A stretch of DNA of 46,734 nt from Solirubrobacterales bacterium 70-9 (GCA_903970625.1 CAJCJG010000363.1:1-46734); one strand, 5' to 3'. Positions 8,763 through 17,617 are shown, counted from the first letter of the stretch. Notes: a model not told the origin generated them from the letters alone. Translations and numbers: made by a program.

Positions 8763-10234
8763 TGTTTGCCCTTTCGCTCGCCGAGGCCCGCGCCGCGCTG
8801 CGGGCGCGGACGATCTCGGCCGTGGAACTGACTGACGCTTATCTCGGCGCTATCGAGGCGCTGAATCCGCAACTGAATGCGTATGTGTTGGTGATGCCCG
8901 AGGCGGCGCGGGCGCAGGCGGCGGCGGCGGATGCGGCGCTGGCGCGGGGGGAGGCGGGGGCGCTGACTGGCATTCCGCTTGCGATCAAAGACCTGTTCTG
9001 CACCAAGGGCGTCCGCACGACGGCGGCCAGCCGCATCCTGGAGCCGTTTATCCCGCCCTACGAAAGCACCGTCACCGCCAACCTGCTGCGGGACGGGGCG
9101 GTATTTTTGGGCAAGGCGAACATGGACGAGTTCGCCATGGGCTCCTCCAACATGACCAGCGCGTTCGGGCCGGTGACGAACCCGTGGACGCGGCGCGGCG
9201 ACAACCGGCCGCTTGTGCCGGGGGGCTCGTCCGGCGGGTCGGCGGCGGCGGTGGCGGCGCGGTTGGCGCTGGGGGCGACGGCGACCGACACCGGTGGCTC
9301 GATCCGGCAACCGGCCGGGTTTTGCGGACTGGTCGGCATCAAGCCCACCTACGGGCGATGCAGCCGCTGGGGCGTGGTGGCGTTCGCCAGTTCGCTTGAT
9401 CAGGCGGGGCCGCTGGCGCGCACGGTCGAGGATGCGGCGATCCTGCTCGGCAGCATGGCCGGCTACGACCCGAAGGACGCGACCAGTGCCGACCTGCCGG
9501 TGCCGGATTTTTCCGCCGCGTGCGCGCGCGGCGTGAAGGGGCTGCGCATCGGCATTCCGCGCGAATATGTCTCGGACGGCATGGCACCGGAGATCGGGGC
9601 GCTGTGGGAGCAAGGGCGCGCGTGGTTGCAGGACGCAGGGGCCACCATCGTCGATGTCTCGCTGCCGCACACGAAATATGCTTTGGCCACCTATTACATC
9701 GTGGCGCCGGCTGAAGCGTCGTCGAATTTGGCGCGTTACGACGGCGTGCGGTTCGGGCTGCGGCGCGAGGGGGCAGACTTGACTGAGCTTTACGAGAACA
9801 CGCGAGCGGAGGGGTTTGGGGCGGAGGTGAAGCGGCGGGTGCTGATCGGGACGTACGTGCTGTCGGCGGGGTATTACGATGCGTACTATTTGCGCGCGCA
9901 AAAGGTGCGGGCACTGATCCTGCGCGATTTCACCGAGGTTTTTCGCGATGTGGATGCGCTGCTGACGCCGACGGCACCGAGTGCCGCGTTCGGCCAGGGC
10001 GAGAAGATGGACGACCCGGTGACGATGTATCTGAACGACGTGTTCACCGTGCCGGCGAACATGGCGGGCATTCCTGGCATTTCCGTGCCGGCGGGGCTGG
10101 ATGCGCAGGGCTTGCCGCTGGGGTTGCAGGTGCTGGGCAAGCCGTTCGACGAGGAGACGGTGTTTGCGGTAGCGGCGGCGTTGGAGCGGGCAGCAGTATT
10201 TTGGGCGTTGCCGACGATTCGCGCCGGCAGATAA
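8762..10234 (+). CDS. gatA: Aspartyl/glutamyl-tRNA amidotransferase subunit A
   Basis: The 490-residue subunit is the glutaminase of GatCAB and releases ammonia from glutamine. It is a full-length amidase-signature protein. The catalytic lysine is in IPLAIKDLF (K76), the cis-serine is in [10 protein letters not shown] (156-157), and the nucleophile is in [11 protein letters not shown] (S180). The C-terminal blocks that distinguish GatA are present, including [21 protein letters not shown] and [13 protein letters not shown]. Its TAA stop overlaps the ATG of the GxxExxY gene (TAATG). The expected partner gatB lies only after that gene and a repeat-containing gap. Confidence 0.97.
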   Translation: MFALSLAEARAALRARTISAVELTDAYLGAIEALNPQLNAYVLVMPEAARAQAAAADAALARGEAGALTGIPLAIKDLFCTKGVRTTAASRILEPFIPPYESTVTANLLRDGAVFLGKANMDEFAMGSSNMTSAFGPVTNPWTRRGDNRPLVPGGSSGGSAAAVAARLALGATATDTGGSIRQPAGFCGLVGIKPTYGRCSRWGVVAFASSLDQAGPLARTVEDAAILLGSMAGYDPKDATSADLPVPDFSAACARGVKGLRIGIPREYVSDGMAPEIGALWEQGRAWLQDAGATIVDVSLPHTKYALATYYIVAPAEASSNLARYDGVRFGLRREGADLTELYENTRAEGFGAEVKRRVLIGTYVLSAGYYDAYYLRAQKVRALILRDFTEVFRDVDALLTPTAPSAAFGQGEKMDDPVTMYLNDVFTVPANMAGIPGISVPAGLDAQGLPLGLQVLGKPFDEETVFAVAAALERAAVFWALPTIRAGR

Positions 10235-10629
10235 TGGAGGAAGCGCCGTCTCGCGATGAAGAAACCTTCGCCATCATCGGCGCCGCAATGGCGGTGCATG
10301 GGGAACTGGGCCGAGGTTTTTTGGAGCAGGTCTACCAGGAGGCTTTGGAAACTGAGTTCCTCCTTCGCGAACTGCCTTACCGCCGCGAGGTAATGCTGCC
10401 AATTTTTTATCGTGGCAAACCGATGCAGATCGTCTACCGCGCGGACTTCGTCTGTTTCGACAAGGTTCTGGTGGAGTTGAAGGCGCTGAACCGGCTATCC
10501 GGCACTGAGGAGGCTCAGATCATTAACTATCTCAAAGCGTCCGGCATGCGAAAAGGGATGTTGCTGAACTTCGGCGCGTCACGACTGGAATACAAACGCT
10601 TCGTCGGGCGAGAGAAAAAGGAAAGATGA
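10234..10629 (+). CDS. GxxExxY family protein inserted between gatA and gatB
   Basis: The 131-residue protein contains the family's name-giving motif as GFLEQVYQEAL near residue 29. It continues with the usual YRADFVCFDKVLVELKAL and QIINYLKASGMRKGMLLNFG blocks. The Y-x-A-D-F ... V-E-L-K spacing looks like a compact PD-(D/E)XK-type nuclease core, but this is inference. The family has no proven biochemical role to my knowledge and often occurs as scattered copies. The ATG shares a base with the gatA stop, so it is co-translated with the gat operon. TTG 10201 is a possible but less likely start. Inverted repeats follow immediately after the gene. Confidence 0.85.
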   Translation: MEEAPSRDEETFAIIGAAMAVHGELGRGFLEQVYQEALETEFLLRELPYRREVMLPIFYRGKPMQIVYRADFVCFDKVLVELKALNRLSGTEEAQIINYLKASGMRKGMLLNFGASRLEYKRFVGREKKER

Positions 10630-10661
10630 GTTATCCACAGATGACGCAGATGACACAGATG
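10628..10661 (+). repeat. Left arm of inverted repeat with DnaA-box-like 9-mer
   Basis: This 34-base arm begins at the stop codon of the GxxExxY gene. It contains TTATCCACA (10631-10639), a perfect match to the consensus DnaA box. Three copies of a 9-base unit follow, of the type CACAGATGA / CGCAGATGA / CACAGATGG. The right arm at 10810-10835 is the reverse complement with one unit fewer. Confidence 0.85.
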
Positions 10662-10733
10662 GCTCCGTGCGTGTGGGAATGCGTGAGGGCCGATGGCGAT
10701 TACGGGCAGATGCCTGCGGCGCAAGGGATCAGT

Positions 10734-10776
10734 TGAGTGAAATATTGTTTTGATTATAAATCATATATTCTGCCGG
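10734..10776. other. AT-rich core between the inverted repeats
   Basis: About 40 bases around ATATTGTTTTGATTATAAAT stand out as strongly AT-rich in an otherwise very GC-rich locus. The stretch lies between two inverted DnaA-box-like sites. It could be a promoter for gatB, a DNA-unwinding element or simply part of a mobile repeat unit. No gene is seen between 10630 and 10864. Confidence 0.4.
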
Positions 10777-10809
10777 AGGGGCACGACAGCCGTCCGGACC
10801 GCTCCGACT

Positions 10810-10835
10810 CATCTGTGTCATCTGTGGATAACTCC
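10810..10835 (-). repeat. Right arm of inverted repeat with DnaA-box-like 9-mer
   Basis: This 26-base arm is the inverse of 10628-10661 minus one 9-base unit. It contains TGTGGATAA (10823-10831), a perfect inverted DnaA-box match, and two of the 9-base units. It ends 29 bases before the gatB start. Confidence 0.85.
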
Positions 10836-10864
10836 GCTTGCTTGCTGCAAATGGAACCAACCCC

Positions 10865-12319
10865 ATGACCTACGCCATCGAAGGCTCAACCGGCCCCTGG
10901 GAAGTCGTTGTGGGCCTTGAAGTTCATGCGCAAGTGATCAGCAAGTCGAAGCTGTTCAGCGGCGCCGCGACCGCGTTCGGGGCTGAGCCGAATGCGCAGG
11001 TGAGTTTCGTGGATGCCGCTTTTCCCGGCATGTTGCCGGTGCCGAACGCGGAGTGCGTGGCGCAGGCGGTGCGGACCGGCCTCGGGCTGAACGCAAAAAT
11101 CAATCTGGTCAGCCGGTTCGACCGGAAGAACTATTTTTATGCCGACCTTCCCTCCGGCTATCAAATCAGCCAATACGAAAAACCCATCGTCGGCTCCGGC
11201 GCCATCGAGATCGAACTGGCCGACGGCAGCACCAAGTCCATCGGCGTCACGCGGCTGCATCTTGAACAGGACGCGGGCAAATCGCTGCACGATCAGGACC
11301 CGACGAAATCGTATATCGACCTGAACCGCGCCGGCGTCGCGCTGATGGAGATTGTCAGCGAGCCCGACATTCACAGCCCCGACGAAGCCGGCGCCTATGT
11401 GCGCAAGCTGCGGTCGATCATGCGCTATCTCGGCACCTGCGACGGCAATATGGAGGAAGGTTCGCTTCGCGCCGACGTCAACGTCTCCGTCCGCAAGCCC
11501 GGCGAGGCGTTTCGGACGCGATGCGAGATCAAGAACGTCAACTCCGTCCGCTTCGTGATGCAGGCCGTCGAGGCGGAGGCAACGCGGCAGATCGAGGTGT
11601 GGGAATCCGGCGGCACGGTGAGGCAGGAGACGCGGCTGTTCGATTCCGCGCGCGGCACCACGCGGCCGATGCGCAGCAAGGAAGATGCACACGACTACCG
11701 CTATTTTCCGGACCCCGATTTGCCCCCGCTGGTGCTCGACAAAGCGTGGGTCAACGAACTGGGCAAGAAGCTGCCGGAACTTCCGGACGCCAAGCGCGCC
11801 CGCTTCATGGCCGAGCACGGCCTGTCCGCCTACGACGCCGCCGTGCTGGTGGCCGAGCGCGCCAACGCCGATTTCTTCGAGGCGACCGCCCACCGCCGCG
11901 ACGCCAAGCAGGCCGCCAACTGGATCACCGGCGACCTGTTCGCCACGCTGAACCGCACCGGCCGCACCATCGAGCAAAGCCCCGTCAGCGCGGAAAATCT
12001 CGGTAAGCTGCTGGACCTTATCGCCGACGACACGATCAGCGGCAAGATTGCCAAGGACGTGTTTGCGGTCATGGCTGAAACCGGCGAGGCGCCGGACGCC
12101 ATCGTGGAGGCGCGCGGCTGGCGGCAGGTGAAGGATTCCGGCGCCATCGACGCTGCTGTCGCCGCCATCGTCGCCGCTAACCCGGACAAGGTCGCGGAAT
12201 ATCGTGGCGGCAAGGAAAAAATGTTCGGGTTTTTCGTGGGGCAGGTGATGAAGGCGATGGCCGGGAAGGGCAATCCGGCGCTGGTCAACGAGGCGGTGCG
12301 ACGGCATCTGTCGCCATAA
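10865..12319 (+). CDS. gatB: Aspartyl/glutamyl-tRNA amidotransferase subunit B
   Basis: The 484-residue subunit binds the misacylated tRNA, activates its acyl group with ATP and transfers the ammonia delivered from GatA. The N-terminal catalytic cradle starts [10 protein letters not shown] and includes [20 protein letters not shown]. It also has LHLEQDAGK and [11 protein letters not shown]. The C-terminal YqeY/GatB tail domain ends [16 protein letters not shown], which contacts the tRNA. ATG 10865 was chosen because family proteins start just before the GLEVH block; a TTG at 10838 would add nine unrelated residues. The ribosome-binding site is weak, and the gene may rely on its own promoter in the repeat region. 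Confidence 0.97.
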   Translation: MTYAIEGSTGPWEVVVGLEVHAQVISKSKLFSGAATAFGAEPNAQVSFVDAAFPGMLPVPNAECVAQAVRTGLGLNAKINLVSRFDRKNYFYADLPSGYQISQYEKPIVGSGAIEIELADGSTKSIGVTRLHLEQDAGKSLHDQDPTKSYIDLNRAGVALMEIVSEPDIHSPDEAGAYVRKLRSIMRYLGTCDGNMEEGSLRADVNVSVRKPGEAFRTRCEIKNVNSVRFVMQAVEAEATRQIEVWESGGTVRQETRLFDSARGTTRPMRSKEDAHDYRYFPDPDLPPLVLDKAWVNELGKKLPELPDAKRARFMAEHGLSAYDAAVLVAERANADFFEATAHRRDAKQAANWITGDLFATLNRTGRTIEQSPVSAENLGKLLDLIADDTISGKIAKDVFAVMAETGEAPDAIVEARGWRQVKDSGAIDAAVAAIVAANPDKVAEYRGGKEKMFGFFVGQVMKAMAGKGNPALVNEAVRRHLSP

Positions 12320-12378
12320 CCGGGCCTTAAGGGTGGGGTCGCCAAGCTGTTGGTCCCCCGCCCAAAAGGACTCGCCCC

Positions 12379-14079
12379 GTGTCGCTGCGCACCCATGTCG
12401 AAGACATTTCGATCAGGACCAAGATTTTAGCCTCGTTCGCCGCCGTGTTGGTGCTGCTCGGCGGTCTTGGTGCCACAGCGCTGACACGCTTTTCGGCCAT
12501 CAAGGACGCCGTGGTCGATATCACCGGCAACGGCGTGGCCACCCTCACCGACGTCAATACGATGCGGGTCAGCTTCGCGACCTTCCGCGCCGTCACCTAT
12601 CGCGAGATCCTCATGGCCGACGATCCGGCAGTGCGGACAGCCGCGCGGGAACGGGCGGCGAGGATGGTCCAGGCCTACGAGGACGCCGAGGCCAGGTACC
12701 AGAAGCTTATCGGGCCGGGCAGGCAGGCCGCGCTCTATGCCGAACTCACGGCGGCATCGGCCGCTTACATGACCCTCTACGATCGGCTACAGGCGCTGCT
12801 GGACGGAGAAAAAATCGCCGACGCCAAGGTGCTGGTGCAGACCAGGCTGCTGCCCGCGGCGGAGACATTCGATGCCGCGCTGGTGGCCATCATCGACTTC
12901 AACGTGGATCGCGTCCACGCCGACGTGACGGATGTGACCGGGCTTTACCGCACCGGTGAGGCGTATGTCGCGGTGTTCGTCGTGCTCGCGGTGCTGGTCG
13001 CGGGGCTGGCCTGCCTGTTCCTGATCGGCGGCATCGCGAGGCCGATCCGGGTGATGGCGGCGTCGATGCGCCGGCTCGCACGGCGCGACATGACCACCGA
13101 CATCCCCGCCCTCGGCCGCGCCGACGAGGTGGGGCAGATGGCGGACGCGGTGCGCGTGTTCAAGGACGGCCTCATCGACGCGGACCGTCTGGCCGCGGAA
13201 CGGGCGGGGGAGCAGGCCGCGAAGGACCAGCGCGGCAAGCGGTTGGAGACGACGGTTGCCGGATTCGAGGTCTCGGCGCGCAATTTGGTCGGCCAGTTGT
13301 CCGCCGGCGCGCGGGAACTGGAGGGCACGGCTGCGACCATGGCCGGCACCGCCGAGCGCACGCAACGACAGGCAGGCGCCGTCGCGGCGGCAGCGAAGCA
13401 GGCGGGCGACGGCGTACAAACGGCGGCGGCGGCGGCCGAGCAACTGACCGCATCGATCAGCGAAATCAGCCGGCAAGTGGCCCAATCCGCCAGCGTCGCC
13501 GCGCGCGCGGTCGCCGATGCGCAGCGCACCGACATGCTGGTGGCGGACCTCGCGGCGGCGGCCGACAAGATCGGCAACGTTGTGGGGCTGATCACCAGCA
13601 TCGCTGGCCAGACCAACCTGCTGGCGCTAAACGCCACCATCGAGGCGGCGCGGGCGGGTGACGCCGGCAAGGGGTTCGCCGTGGTCGCGTCCGAGGTGAA
13701 GAACCTCGCCAGCCAGACCGGGCACGCAACCGAAGAGATCGGCGCCCAGATTCGGCAAATTCAGGCCGCGACCAAGGAAGCCGTCGCGGCGATCCGGGGG
13801 ATTGCCGCCACCATCGAGGAGATCAGCGGCATTTCTACCAGCATCGCCGCTGCCGTGGAGGAGCAGGGGGCAGCGACCGCGGAGATCGCCCGCACCGTCC
13901 AGCAAACGGCCACCTCCGCCCAGGACGTCAGCAGCAACATCGGCGGCGTCGGCGAGGCAGCAACGGACACCGGGGCCGCCGCCGCCCAGGTGCTGGGCGC
14001 CGCCGGCGCGCTCGCCAAGCAGGCGGAGCGCTTGTCGGCCGACGTGAACCGCTTCGTGGCCGACGTGCGGGCGGCGTAG
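12379..14079 (+). CDS. Methyl-accepting chemotaxis protein
   Basis: The 566-residue receptor has a short cytoplasmic start and a first transmembrane helix near residues 17-37. A helical ligand-binding region of about 155 residues follows, of the four-helix-bundle type. The second transmembrane helix lies near 195-216. A HAMP linker follows ([19 protein letters not shown]), then a long coiled-coil signalling domain. The hairpin tip that binds CheA and CheW is clear around residues 405-435 ([21 protein letters not shown]). The start is GTG, with AAAAGGA eight bases upstream. No CheR-docking pentapeptide is seen at the C-terminus. No other chemotaxis gene is nearby, so it is an orphan receptor of unknown ligand. 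Confidence 0.93.
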   Translation: MSLRTHVEDISIRTKILASFAAVLVLLGGLGATALTRFSAIKDAVVDITGNGVATLTDVNTMRVSFATFRAVTYREILMADDPAVRTAARERAARMVQAYEDAEARYQKLIGPGRQAALYAELTAASAAYMTLYDRLQALLDGEKIADAKVLVQTRLLPAAETFDAALVAIIDFNVDRVHADVTDVTGLYRTGEAYVAVFVVLAVLVAGLACLFLIGGIARPIRVMAASMRRLARRDMTTDIPALGRADEVGQMADAVRVFKDGLIDADRLAAERAGEQAAKDQRGKRLETTVAGFEVSARNLVGQLSAGARELEGTAATMAGTAERTQRQAGAVAAAAKQAGDGVQTAAAAAEQLTASISEISRQVAQSASVAARAVADAQRTDMLVADLAAAADKIGNVVGLITSIAGQTNLLALNATIEAARAGDAGKGFAVVASEVKNLASQTGHATEEIGAQIRQIQAATKEAVAAIRGIAATIEEISGISTSIAAAVEEQGAATAEIARTVQQTATSAQDVSSNIGGVGEAATDTGAAAAQVLGAAGALAKQAERLSADVNRFVADVRAA

Positions 14080-14085
14080 GCCGCC
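14070..14085. terminator. Short GC hairpin at the end of the chemoreceptor gene
   Basis: GGCGGC (14070-14075), a four-base loop and GCCGCC (14080-14085) form a small hairpin that spans the receptor stop codon. No T tract follows on either strand, so any termination role between these convergent genes is uncertain. Confidence 0.3.
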
Positions 14086-14095
14086 GCCGCGCCGA

Positions 14096-15463
14096 TCACG
14101 CATGGTGCCCGATATCGACTTGGATGAAGTCGCTCGCGAGCTTGGACAGAGGGATCGCCGCCGGCTGGTCGGTGCCCCAGGGGTTGCCGAGCGTGATCGT
14201 CGGCGTGCCGCCGGCCGTGCTCAGGCCCTCGAACATGTAGCTGTGACCGCCGACCAGATTGTAGCCGGTCGGGTTGCCGATCGTGTCGAAAGTCAGCATG
14301 TCGCCCGCCTTGATGTAGCTTTGCAGCGCCGCCAGGGACAACGATTGCTGGGGCAGATACAGCCACGTCGCCTGCACGCCGGTCAGTTCCTCCATGGCCA
14401 CGAACGGATAGCCGCCGTTGGCGATGGCCGAATAGCCGCCATCCAGTTGCGCCACCGCCTTTTCCAGCACCTGCGGCCACGTCTCCTTGATGCCGTTATA
14501 GACATCCTGGCCGGACCCGCTGTTGACCGAATCGGTCGCGAATACGTTCGTTACCGTCTCGGTTACGGTCTTGAAGGCGCCGACATAGCCGGGCACCGGC
14601 AGCTTGCCGTTGGCCTCGGTGTGCAGCGTCACCGTCTCGGTGCCGTCGCCGTTCTGCTTGATCATGCTCTGGATTGCGGCCGGGTCGGTCAGCGCCAGTT
14701 CGCCGATGGAGGAGATCAGGAAGCAGTCGCCCAGCCCGTCCTGATGTAGGTCGGCGAGGCTGATCGCCGTCGTGGTGCCCGGCTGCTCGATGTAGAGCGC
14801 GGTGGGTGCGGGCGCGGCCGCCTTGGCGATACTTGCCACCGAGATCGACGTGGGCGCGGCGGCGGCCTTGGTGACTTGGGGGGTGGCGGGGGTGATGGAA
14901 CTGATCGTGCCCGGCACCGCCGTCGGCAGTGCGGTGATGATGGGCGTCGCGTAGGTGCTCAGGGCGGTCCCCGCTGTGGCAGGGGCCTTGACGATGGGCG
15001 TGACTGTGCCGATCACGCCCACCGGTACCTGCGCCACCGCCGAGACGCTTGGTGCGATGACCACCGGCAGGGCGGTTATGCTTGCCGCCGCCTTGCTGGT
15101 GGCGGTGGAGGCGGTGGACACGATGGGCACCAGCGAGCCAAGCGTGCCCGGCAGTGCCGTCGGCAACGCCGTCGGAATCGGCGCGATGTAGTCGGTCAGG
15201 CCGGACGACGCCGTGCCCGGCGACTTGACGATGGGCAGCACCGTGCCGACCAGACCGGACGGAACCTGCGTCACCGCGTTAACGGTCGGCATGGCTTGGT
15301 TGACGACTGCGGTCGGTGGGCCGGCGACCTGTGCGGCCACGCCCATCACGGTGGATGGCGCCGCCTTGACGACGGCGCCGACATAGCCTGCCAGCCCGGA
15401 CGATGAGCCGAGCGTCGGGAGCGAGGATTTTGGGAGCGGGGTGGTCGGCAGCGAGGTCGTCAT
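14096..15463 (-). CDS. Calpain-like (C2 family) cysteine protease with repeated N-terminal region
   Basis: The 455-residue product ends in a calpain CysPc-like domain. The nucleophile block is LGDCFLISSI (C247), the histidine block is LVGGHSYMFEG (H407), and the asparagine block is TLGNPWGTD (N427). The Cys-His and His-Asn gaps of 160 and 20 residues agree well with the 157 and 24 of animal calpains. Residues 67-116 and 147-196 are two imperfect copies of a Pro/Thr/Val-rich unit (GTVLPIVKSPG / GTVTPIVKAPA). No signal peptide or calcium EF hand is seen. ATG 15463 was chosen because GGAGA precedes it; the frame extends 22 codons further to 15529. It could be exported by a non-Sec route, but this is open. 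Confidence 0.8.
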   Translation of the reverse strand: MTTSLPTTPLPKSSLPTLGSSSGLAGYVGAVVKAAPSTVMGVAAQVAGPPTAVVNQAMPTVNAVTQVPSGLVGTVLPIVKSPGTASSGLTDYIAPIPTALPTALPGTLGSLVPIVSTASTATSKAAASITALPVVIAPSVSAVAQVPVGVIGTVTPIVKAPATAGTALSTYATPIITALPTAVPGTISSITPATPQVTKAAAAPTSISVASIAKAAAPAPTALYIEQPGTTTAISLADLHQDGLGDCFLISSIGELALTDPAAIQSMIKQNGDGTETVTLHTEANGKLPVPGYVGAFKTVTETVTNVFATDSVNSGSGQDVYNGIKETWPQVLEKAVAQLDGGYSAIANGGYPFVAMEELTGVQATWLYLPQQSLSLAALQSYIKAGDMLTFDTIGNPTGYNLVGGHSYMFEGLSTAGGTPTITLGNPWGTDQPAAIPLSKLASDFIQVDIGHHA

Positions 15464-15554
15464 CGGTGCGTCTCCGTGGGTTCGACGGAGAGGGGTTTTC
15501 CGAGACAATGATGAAGAATCTCGCAACATGAGACGCGGCGCGCCGCGCCGGGCG

Positions 15555-16208
15555 CTATGCGGCCGGGCGGACCAGCACGCGGCCTGTCACCGGGACCAGG
15601 ATGTCGTAGTGCGCGGACTGCACGACCTCGGCGATCAGACGCGGCCGGAATGCGACGAGGTTCTGGCCGCCGCTGTGGCGCAAGCTGTCGTAAAGAATTC
15701 CGTCCCGCCCCGCCGCCCGCGCCGCCTCCCCGAAGGATTGCGATGCGGCATAACTGTCCGACGCATAGAGTTCGGGCATCGTGGTTCTGGCACCGCGAAC
15801 GTCCAGATAGTCCGTGCCGCCGAGCCGCGTCGAGTAGCAGCGGAACGTGCGCCGCGTCTCCGCCAGCCCCCGGGCCCGCGTCTCGCGCCGCAGATGCCAG
15901 GCGACTTCCGCGACGGACGTGGTCACGGACGCTGCCGCGTACCACGCCCCGAGGTCCGGCCCGTTGAAGCGGCCGCCGGAAGGGGCCGCGTGCAGGAAAG
16001 CCGCCATGACGACGCTCGCGTTCGGCGTCCCGAACACCCATTGGTCACGCGGCAGCCGCGCGAGTCGCTCGGCGACGAGACGGTCGTTGGTCCAGCCCTC
16101 CAGTTCCATCACGGCGGCGAGGTCGTTCGCCGAGACCACGCTGTCGAATGCGCCAATTGGCGGAAAGCGCGACGGGATCAGCCGCCAGCTTGGCTGGGGC
16201 GGTGTCAC
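15555..16208 (-). CDS. RES-domain toxin of a RES-Xre toxin-antitoxin pair
   Basis: The 217-residue product begins with GTG at 16208, overlapping the antitoxin stop (GTGTGA). It shows the RES-domain pattern: an N-terminal WRLIPSRFPP block, SGGRFNGPDLGAWYAA, TSVAEVAWH, and a late DGILYDSLRHSGGQNLVAF. The G-R-[FY]-[ND] arginine, the tyrosine after it and the late serine/glutamate region are the residues that define the ADP-ribosyltransferase-like pocket. RES toxins of this class deplete cellular NAD+. The protein is slightly longer than the usual ~150-190 residues at its N-terminus. Order (antitoxin first) and overlap are typical of type II RES-Xre modules. Confidence 0.85.
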   Translation of the reverse strand: MTPPQPSWRLIPSRFPPIGAFDSVVSANDLAAVMELEGWTNDRLVAERLARLPRDQWVFGTPNASVVMAAFLHAAPSGGRFNGPDLGAWYAAASVTTSVAEVAWHLRRETRARGLAETRRTFRCYSTRLGGTDYLDVRGARTTMPELYASDSYAASQSFGEAARAAGRDGILYDSLRHSGGQNLVAFRPRLIAEVVQSAHYDILVPVTGRVLVRPAA

Positions 16209-16726
16209 ACGAACAGGATGTCGGCGTCGGTGAGAGGCACTGCGTCCCGGTCGGCGGCGTCGGGCGGCATGAACTGCCCGCCGCGCGCGGCATCGAGGAA
16301 GCGACGCACCGCCATCAATCCGTCCTGGGTGCCACCGACGGCCAGCGCCAGCGGGGGCTGGCCGGCGAACGGCAACGCCGCATGCGGCCCTCGCAGCCAC
16401 GCCAAGCCTTCGGCATCGGTGGTGAACAGGATGCGCAGGGCCTTGTGGATGCCCAGCAGGGCCGAGATGCGCAGCAGCGTATCGACCGGCAGCATCAGCG
16501 GGCCGCCACCCCGCACGGTCTTGAGCCAGCCGTAATAGGTCGAGCGTGGCGGAAGACCGAGCATCAGCAGGCGCTGCTCCTCCGTCAGGCCCCACAGGTC
16601 GGCGATGCCGAGAAACGCGCGCAGGCCGGGGGCGCCGAGATGCTGGCGGTTGCTGGTACTGAACCGGCCGGCGTCCAGCCGGAACGGGCCGGTCTGGACA
16701 GCCGGTGATGCAATCTTACCGCGCAT
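16205..16726 (-). CDS. Xre/MbcA/ParS-family antitoxin of the RES toxin
   Basis: The 173-residue product has the two-part layout of RES partners. An N-terminal helical DNA-binding region includes LRAFLGIADLWGLTEEQRLLMLGLP and RSTYYGWLK. A C-terminal DUF2384-type segment includes LLRISALLGIHKALRILF and LPFAGQPPLALAVGGTQDGL. Antitoxins of this type bind and block the RES active site and repress their own operon. ATG 16726 was chosen because GAGGGAG sits at good spacing. Upstream ATGs at 16756 and 16780 fall inside or before a palindromic operator. The stop overlaps the toxin start. Confidence 0.83.
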   Translation of the reverse strand: MRGKIASPAVQTGPFRLDAGRFSTSNRQHLGAPGLRAFLGIADLWGLTEEQRLLMLGLPPRSTYYGWLKTVRGGGPLMLPVDTLLRISALLGIHKALRILFTTDAEGLAWLRGPHAALPFAGQPPLALAVGGTQDGLMAVRRFLDAARGGQFMPPDAADRDAVPLTDADILFV

Positions 16727-16743
16727 GGGGGCGCTCCCTCGTC

Positions 16744-16791
16744 CGAAACCGGACATAGTGTCCGGTTTCGGATCGTTCAAGCAGAGTCAGC
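16744..16791 (-). promoter_or_regulatory. Autoregulatory operator and promoter of the RES-Xre operon
   Basis: A perfect 12-base inverted repeat, CGAAACCGGACA / TGTCCGGTTTCG with a three-base centre, covers 16744-16770. Read on the minus strand, TTGAAC (-35-like) and TATGTC (-10-like) are 17 bases apart, and the palindrome spans the spacer and -10. A repressor bound here would block transcription. This fits antitoxin autorepression, although the binding itself is inferred. Confidence 0.65.
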
Positions 16792-17221
16792 CCTTGCCAG
16801 GAGCCAACCCGGCCACAATCAAGGCGATCCCTTGTGCGTGCCATCGTTGCACCGCCTTGTGGTCCGCCCCCAGCGCCGTCGCCAGTTTGCGCCAGGGGTA
16901 CAGATGGCGGTCGGTCGTGGGGTTGATCAGCGCCCTCGCGCCGACGATCCGGCGCAGGACGTAGCGATCCTTGGGGATCAGGGAAATCCAGCCCAGCGAC
17001 TCGTCCATCCGCGTCACCCGCGCACTGTCCGGGTAGGCGGGGCGCACGCGGCGGTCGGACCTGTCGTCGCCTTCGACGGCGTCGCGCACCACCTCCAGCA
17101 CACTGAGCCGCATTCGTGTGGACGGCCCCGTGTGGGGCAGCGCCATCAGCGTGCGGCCGGCTTCCTCGAGTCGCGTCACCACGAAGGCGGCGTCGAGCGG
17201 TTCATTGGCAAGATCTGTCAT
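16787..17221 (-). CDS. DUF6362-like phage-associated protein
   Basis: The 144-residue product contains DESLGWISLIPKDRYVLRRIVGARAL and PWRKLATALGADHKAVQRWHAQGI. The second is a clear helix-turn-helix-like element near the C-terminus. I associate this arrangement with the DUF6362 family found beside terminase genes in alphaproteobacterial prophages, where a DNA-recognition role has been suspected. That association is from memory. The gene follows the HTH gene by four bases on the same strand. It may be a small-terminase-like or regulatory protein. The prophage terminase in this window lies 14 kb away, so a direct link is unproven. Confidence 0.6.
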   Translation of the reverse strand: MTDLANEPLDAAFVVTRLEEAGRTLMALPHTGPSTRMRLSVLEVVRDAVEGDDRSDRRVRPAYPDSARVTRMDESLGWISLIPKDRYVLRRIVGARALINPTTDRHLYPWRKLATALGADHKAVQRWHAQGIALIVAGLAPGKG

Positions 17222-17225
17222 CGGA

Positions 17226-17504
17226 TCACTCCCAGCCCGGCCAGCCGGTGCCGGCCAGCACGGTGTTTTCGATCAACAGGCCCCAGGAGCGCGGATGCCC
17301 CGCCGGCAGCGGTGGCCGGCACGGGTCTTCGGCTGGAAAATTGGGGGCTTGGCCGGCGGCAAGTGTGCCGATCCGCCGACCGCGCTCGCGGGCGACATCC
17401 GGCGTCACGCCGAGGTCGGCGCCGATCTCCTGCCAGGTTCGTCCCTCCGCCCGCATCCCCCGGAGCACGCTGTCGCGCGCCTCCGTCCATTCCAGCCGTG
17501 TCAT
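17226..17504 (-). CDS. Small helix-turn-helix protein
   Basis: The 92-residue product starts MTRLEWTEARDSVLRGMRAE and contains TWQEIGADLGVTPDVARERGRRIG, a compact HTH of the Myb/GcrA-like type in residues 5-45. The C-terminal half is Pro- and Trp-rich without a recognisable domain. The start at ATG 17504 is supported by GGAGGGG five bases upstream; an in-frame ATG at 17531 is possible. It forms a two-gene unit with the DUF6362-like gene and is divergent from the Xre repressor gene. This is a phage-like arrangement. Confidence 0.65.
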   Translation of the reverse strand: MTRLEWTEARDSVLRGMRAEGRTWQEIGADLGVTPDVARERGRRIGTLAAGQAPNFPAEDPCRPPLPAGHPRSWGLLIENTVLAGTGWPGWE

Positions 17505-17551
17505 CGCGACCCCTCCATGGGCCGGGCGCACCGGTCGCGCCCGATGGCATG

Positions 17552-17617
17552 AGTTAGTATGAATGACTTTAATATGTCAAGATGTATGTCCTGGAAAAGT
17601 TAGAATGGATGACCTAA
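17552..17617. promoter_or_regulatory. Direct repeats in the divergent promoter region of the Xre gene
   Basis: AGTTAGTATGAATGACTTTA (17552-17571) and AGTTAGAATGGATGACCTAA (17598-17617) agree at 16 of 20 positions and are 46 bases apart. They lie in an AT-richer gap between the HTH gene and the Xre gene. Their position and similarity make them candidate operator sites of the Xre protein or the HTH protein. Confidence 0.55.

Noticed and set aside
10628-10835. Functional chromosomal origin
   Set aside because: Only two DnaA-box matches are present, and they lie inside repeat arms; no dnaA, parAB or other origin-linked genes are nearby.
10886-12307. Antisense frame over gatB (473 codons)
   Set aside because: It is a shadow of gatB; gatB motifs are complete on the plus strand.
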